In this document: piece by piece, positions 63,725 to 64,000 of the stretch
How the letters are laid out: each line of letters opens with the position of its first letter
How positions within the stretch are numbered: position 1 is the first letter of the stretch
Assembly (NCBI GenBank): GCA_034440575.1
Contig: JAOTOL010001624.1
Coordinates: forward strand, 636,001 to 700,000
Direction: 5' to 3'
Source of the DNA: Imbricaverruca yamaguchii
Taxonomy: Eukaryota > Arthropoda > Thecostraca > Neoverrucidae
Length of the DNA: 64,000 nucleotides
Notes under the pieces: model-generated
The model's database searches: none
Told to the model about the DNA's origin: nothing
Seen by the model: the letters and a program-made list of their open reading frames with translations, nothing else
Position numbers and translations under genes: made by a program

Positions 63725-64000
63725 CGCGTCATCCGAGAACCAAGCCAACGTGTGTGGCCGCCGTCCCGGCCGTTACAGAAGACGCCGCCGTCCCGGCCGT
63801 TACAGAAGGCGCTGTACGGGTGTGTGGCCGCCTCTCCCGGCCGTTACAGAAGGCGCTGTACGGGTGTGTGGCCGCCGTCCGGCCGTTACAGAAGGCGCTG
63901 TACGGGTGTGTGGCCGCCGTCCGGCCGTTACAGAAGGCGCCGTACGGGTGTGTGGTCGCCTTCCTTCCGTTACAGAAGGTGCCGTACGGGTGTGTGGCCG
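63725..64000. repeat. 42-bp minisatellite running off the window
   Basis: The unit is CGGCCGTTACAGAAGGCGCT plus GTACGGGTGTGTGGCCGCCGTC, about six copies. Each contains TTACAG|AAGG, which looks like a splice acceptor; the right edge lies beyond the window. Confidence 0.93.

Overview
This is animal nuclear DNA, probably from an invertebrate bilaterian. The evidence is intron-containing genes with GT-AG junctions, a near-canonical alpha-tubulin gene with animal-type intron positions, non-LTR retrotransposons (LINEs), tRNA-derived SINEs, a nested DNA transposon, and a very high load of micro- and minisatellites. Coding exons are GC-rich at third positions and the intergenic DNA is AT-richer. I cannot name the species. 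Minisatellites that span exon/intron junctions have, as I recall, been described in amphioxus. The tubulin residues (for example CCMLYRGD and [11 protein letters not shown]) fit protostomes at least as well.

Layout. 0-13 kb: mostly non-coding, with many tandem arrays (65, 26, 14, 30 and 16 bp units; long CA and TA tracts) and one probable terminal coding exon on the minus strand (7437-7651). 13.98-32.07 kb: an alpha-tubulin gene on the minus strand. Coding exons 2-4 are certain (18925-18703, 16806-16642, 14943-13985). A TATA/CRE/GC-box promoter and an ATG|GT first exon near 32.0 kb are the likely start, implying a 13-kb first intron filled with a 58-bp array (2.7 kb), a 35/25-bp array (2.2 kb) and a SINE. 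32-40 kb: small arrays, a decayed LINE (35.3-36.4 kb), a SINE and inverted repeats. 40.6-43.8 kb: exons of an unrecognised minus-strand gene with a coiled coil. 44-47.9 kb: inverted arrays flanking a decayed CR1/L2-like LINE on the minus strand, then a SINE. 48.29-61.4 kb: a plus-strand gene with a doublecortin (DCX) domain split over two exons. Its large first intron holds a second LINE of the same family that was itself interrupted by a 2.8-kb DNA transposon with about 640-bp inverted repeats. 61.7-64 kb: a SINE, an exact tandem duplication and an array running off the end.

The most striking observation is that tandem arrays in both recognised genes start exactly at splice junctions and carry a copy of the junction in every unit. 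This holds for the 3' splice site of alpha-tubulin intron 1 (3 copies), the 5' splice sites of introns 2 (about 20 copies, 44 bp) and 3 (about 16 copies, 75 bp), and the 5' splice site after the last visible exon of the DCX gene (6 copies, 60-64 bp). The same DNA is therefore exon end, splice donor and minisatellite, which suggests that intron growth here is seeded at splice sites.

Both recognised genes concern microtubules (a tubulin subunit and a DCX-domain protein). They are about 16 kb apart on opposite strands, and I see no evidence that they are co-regulated.
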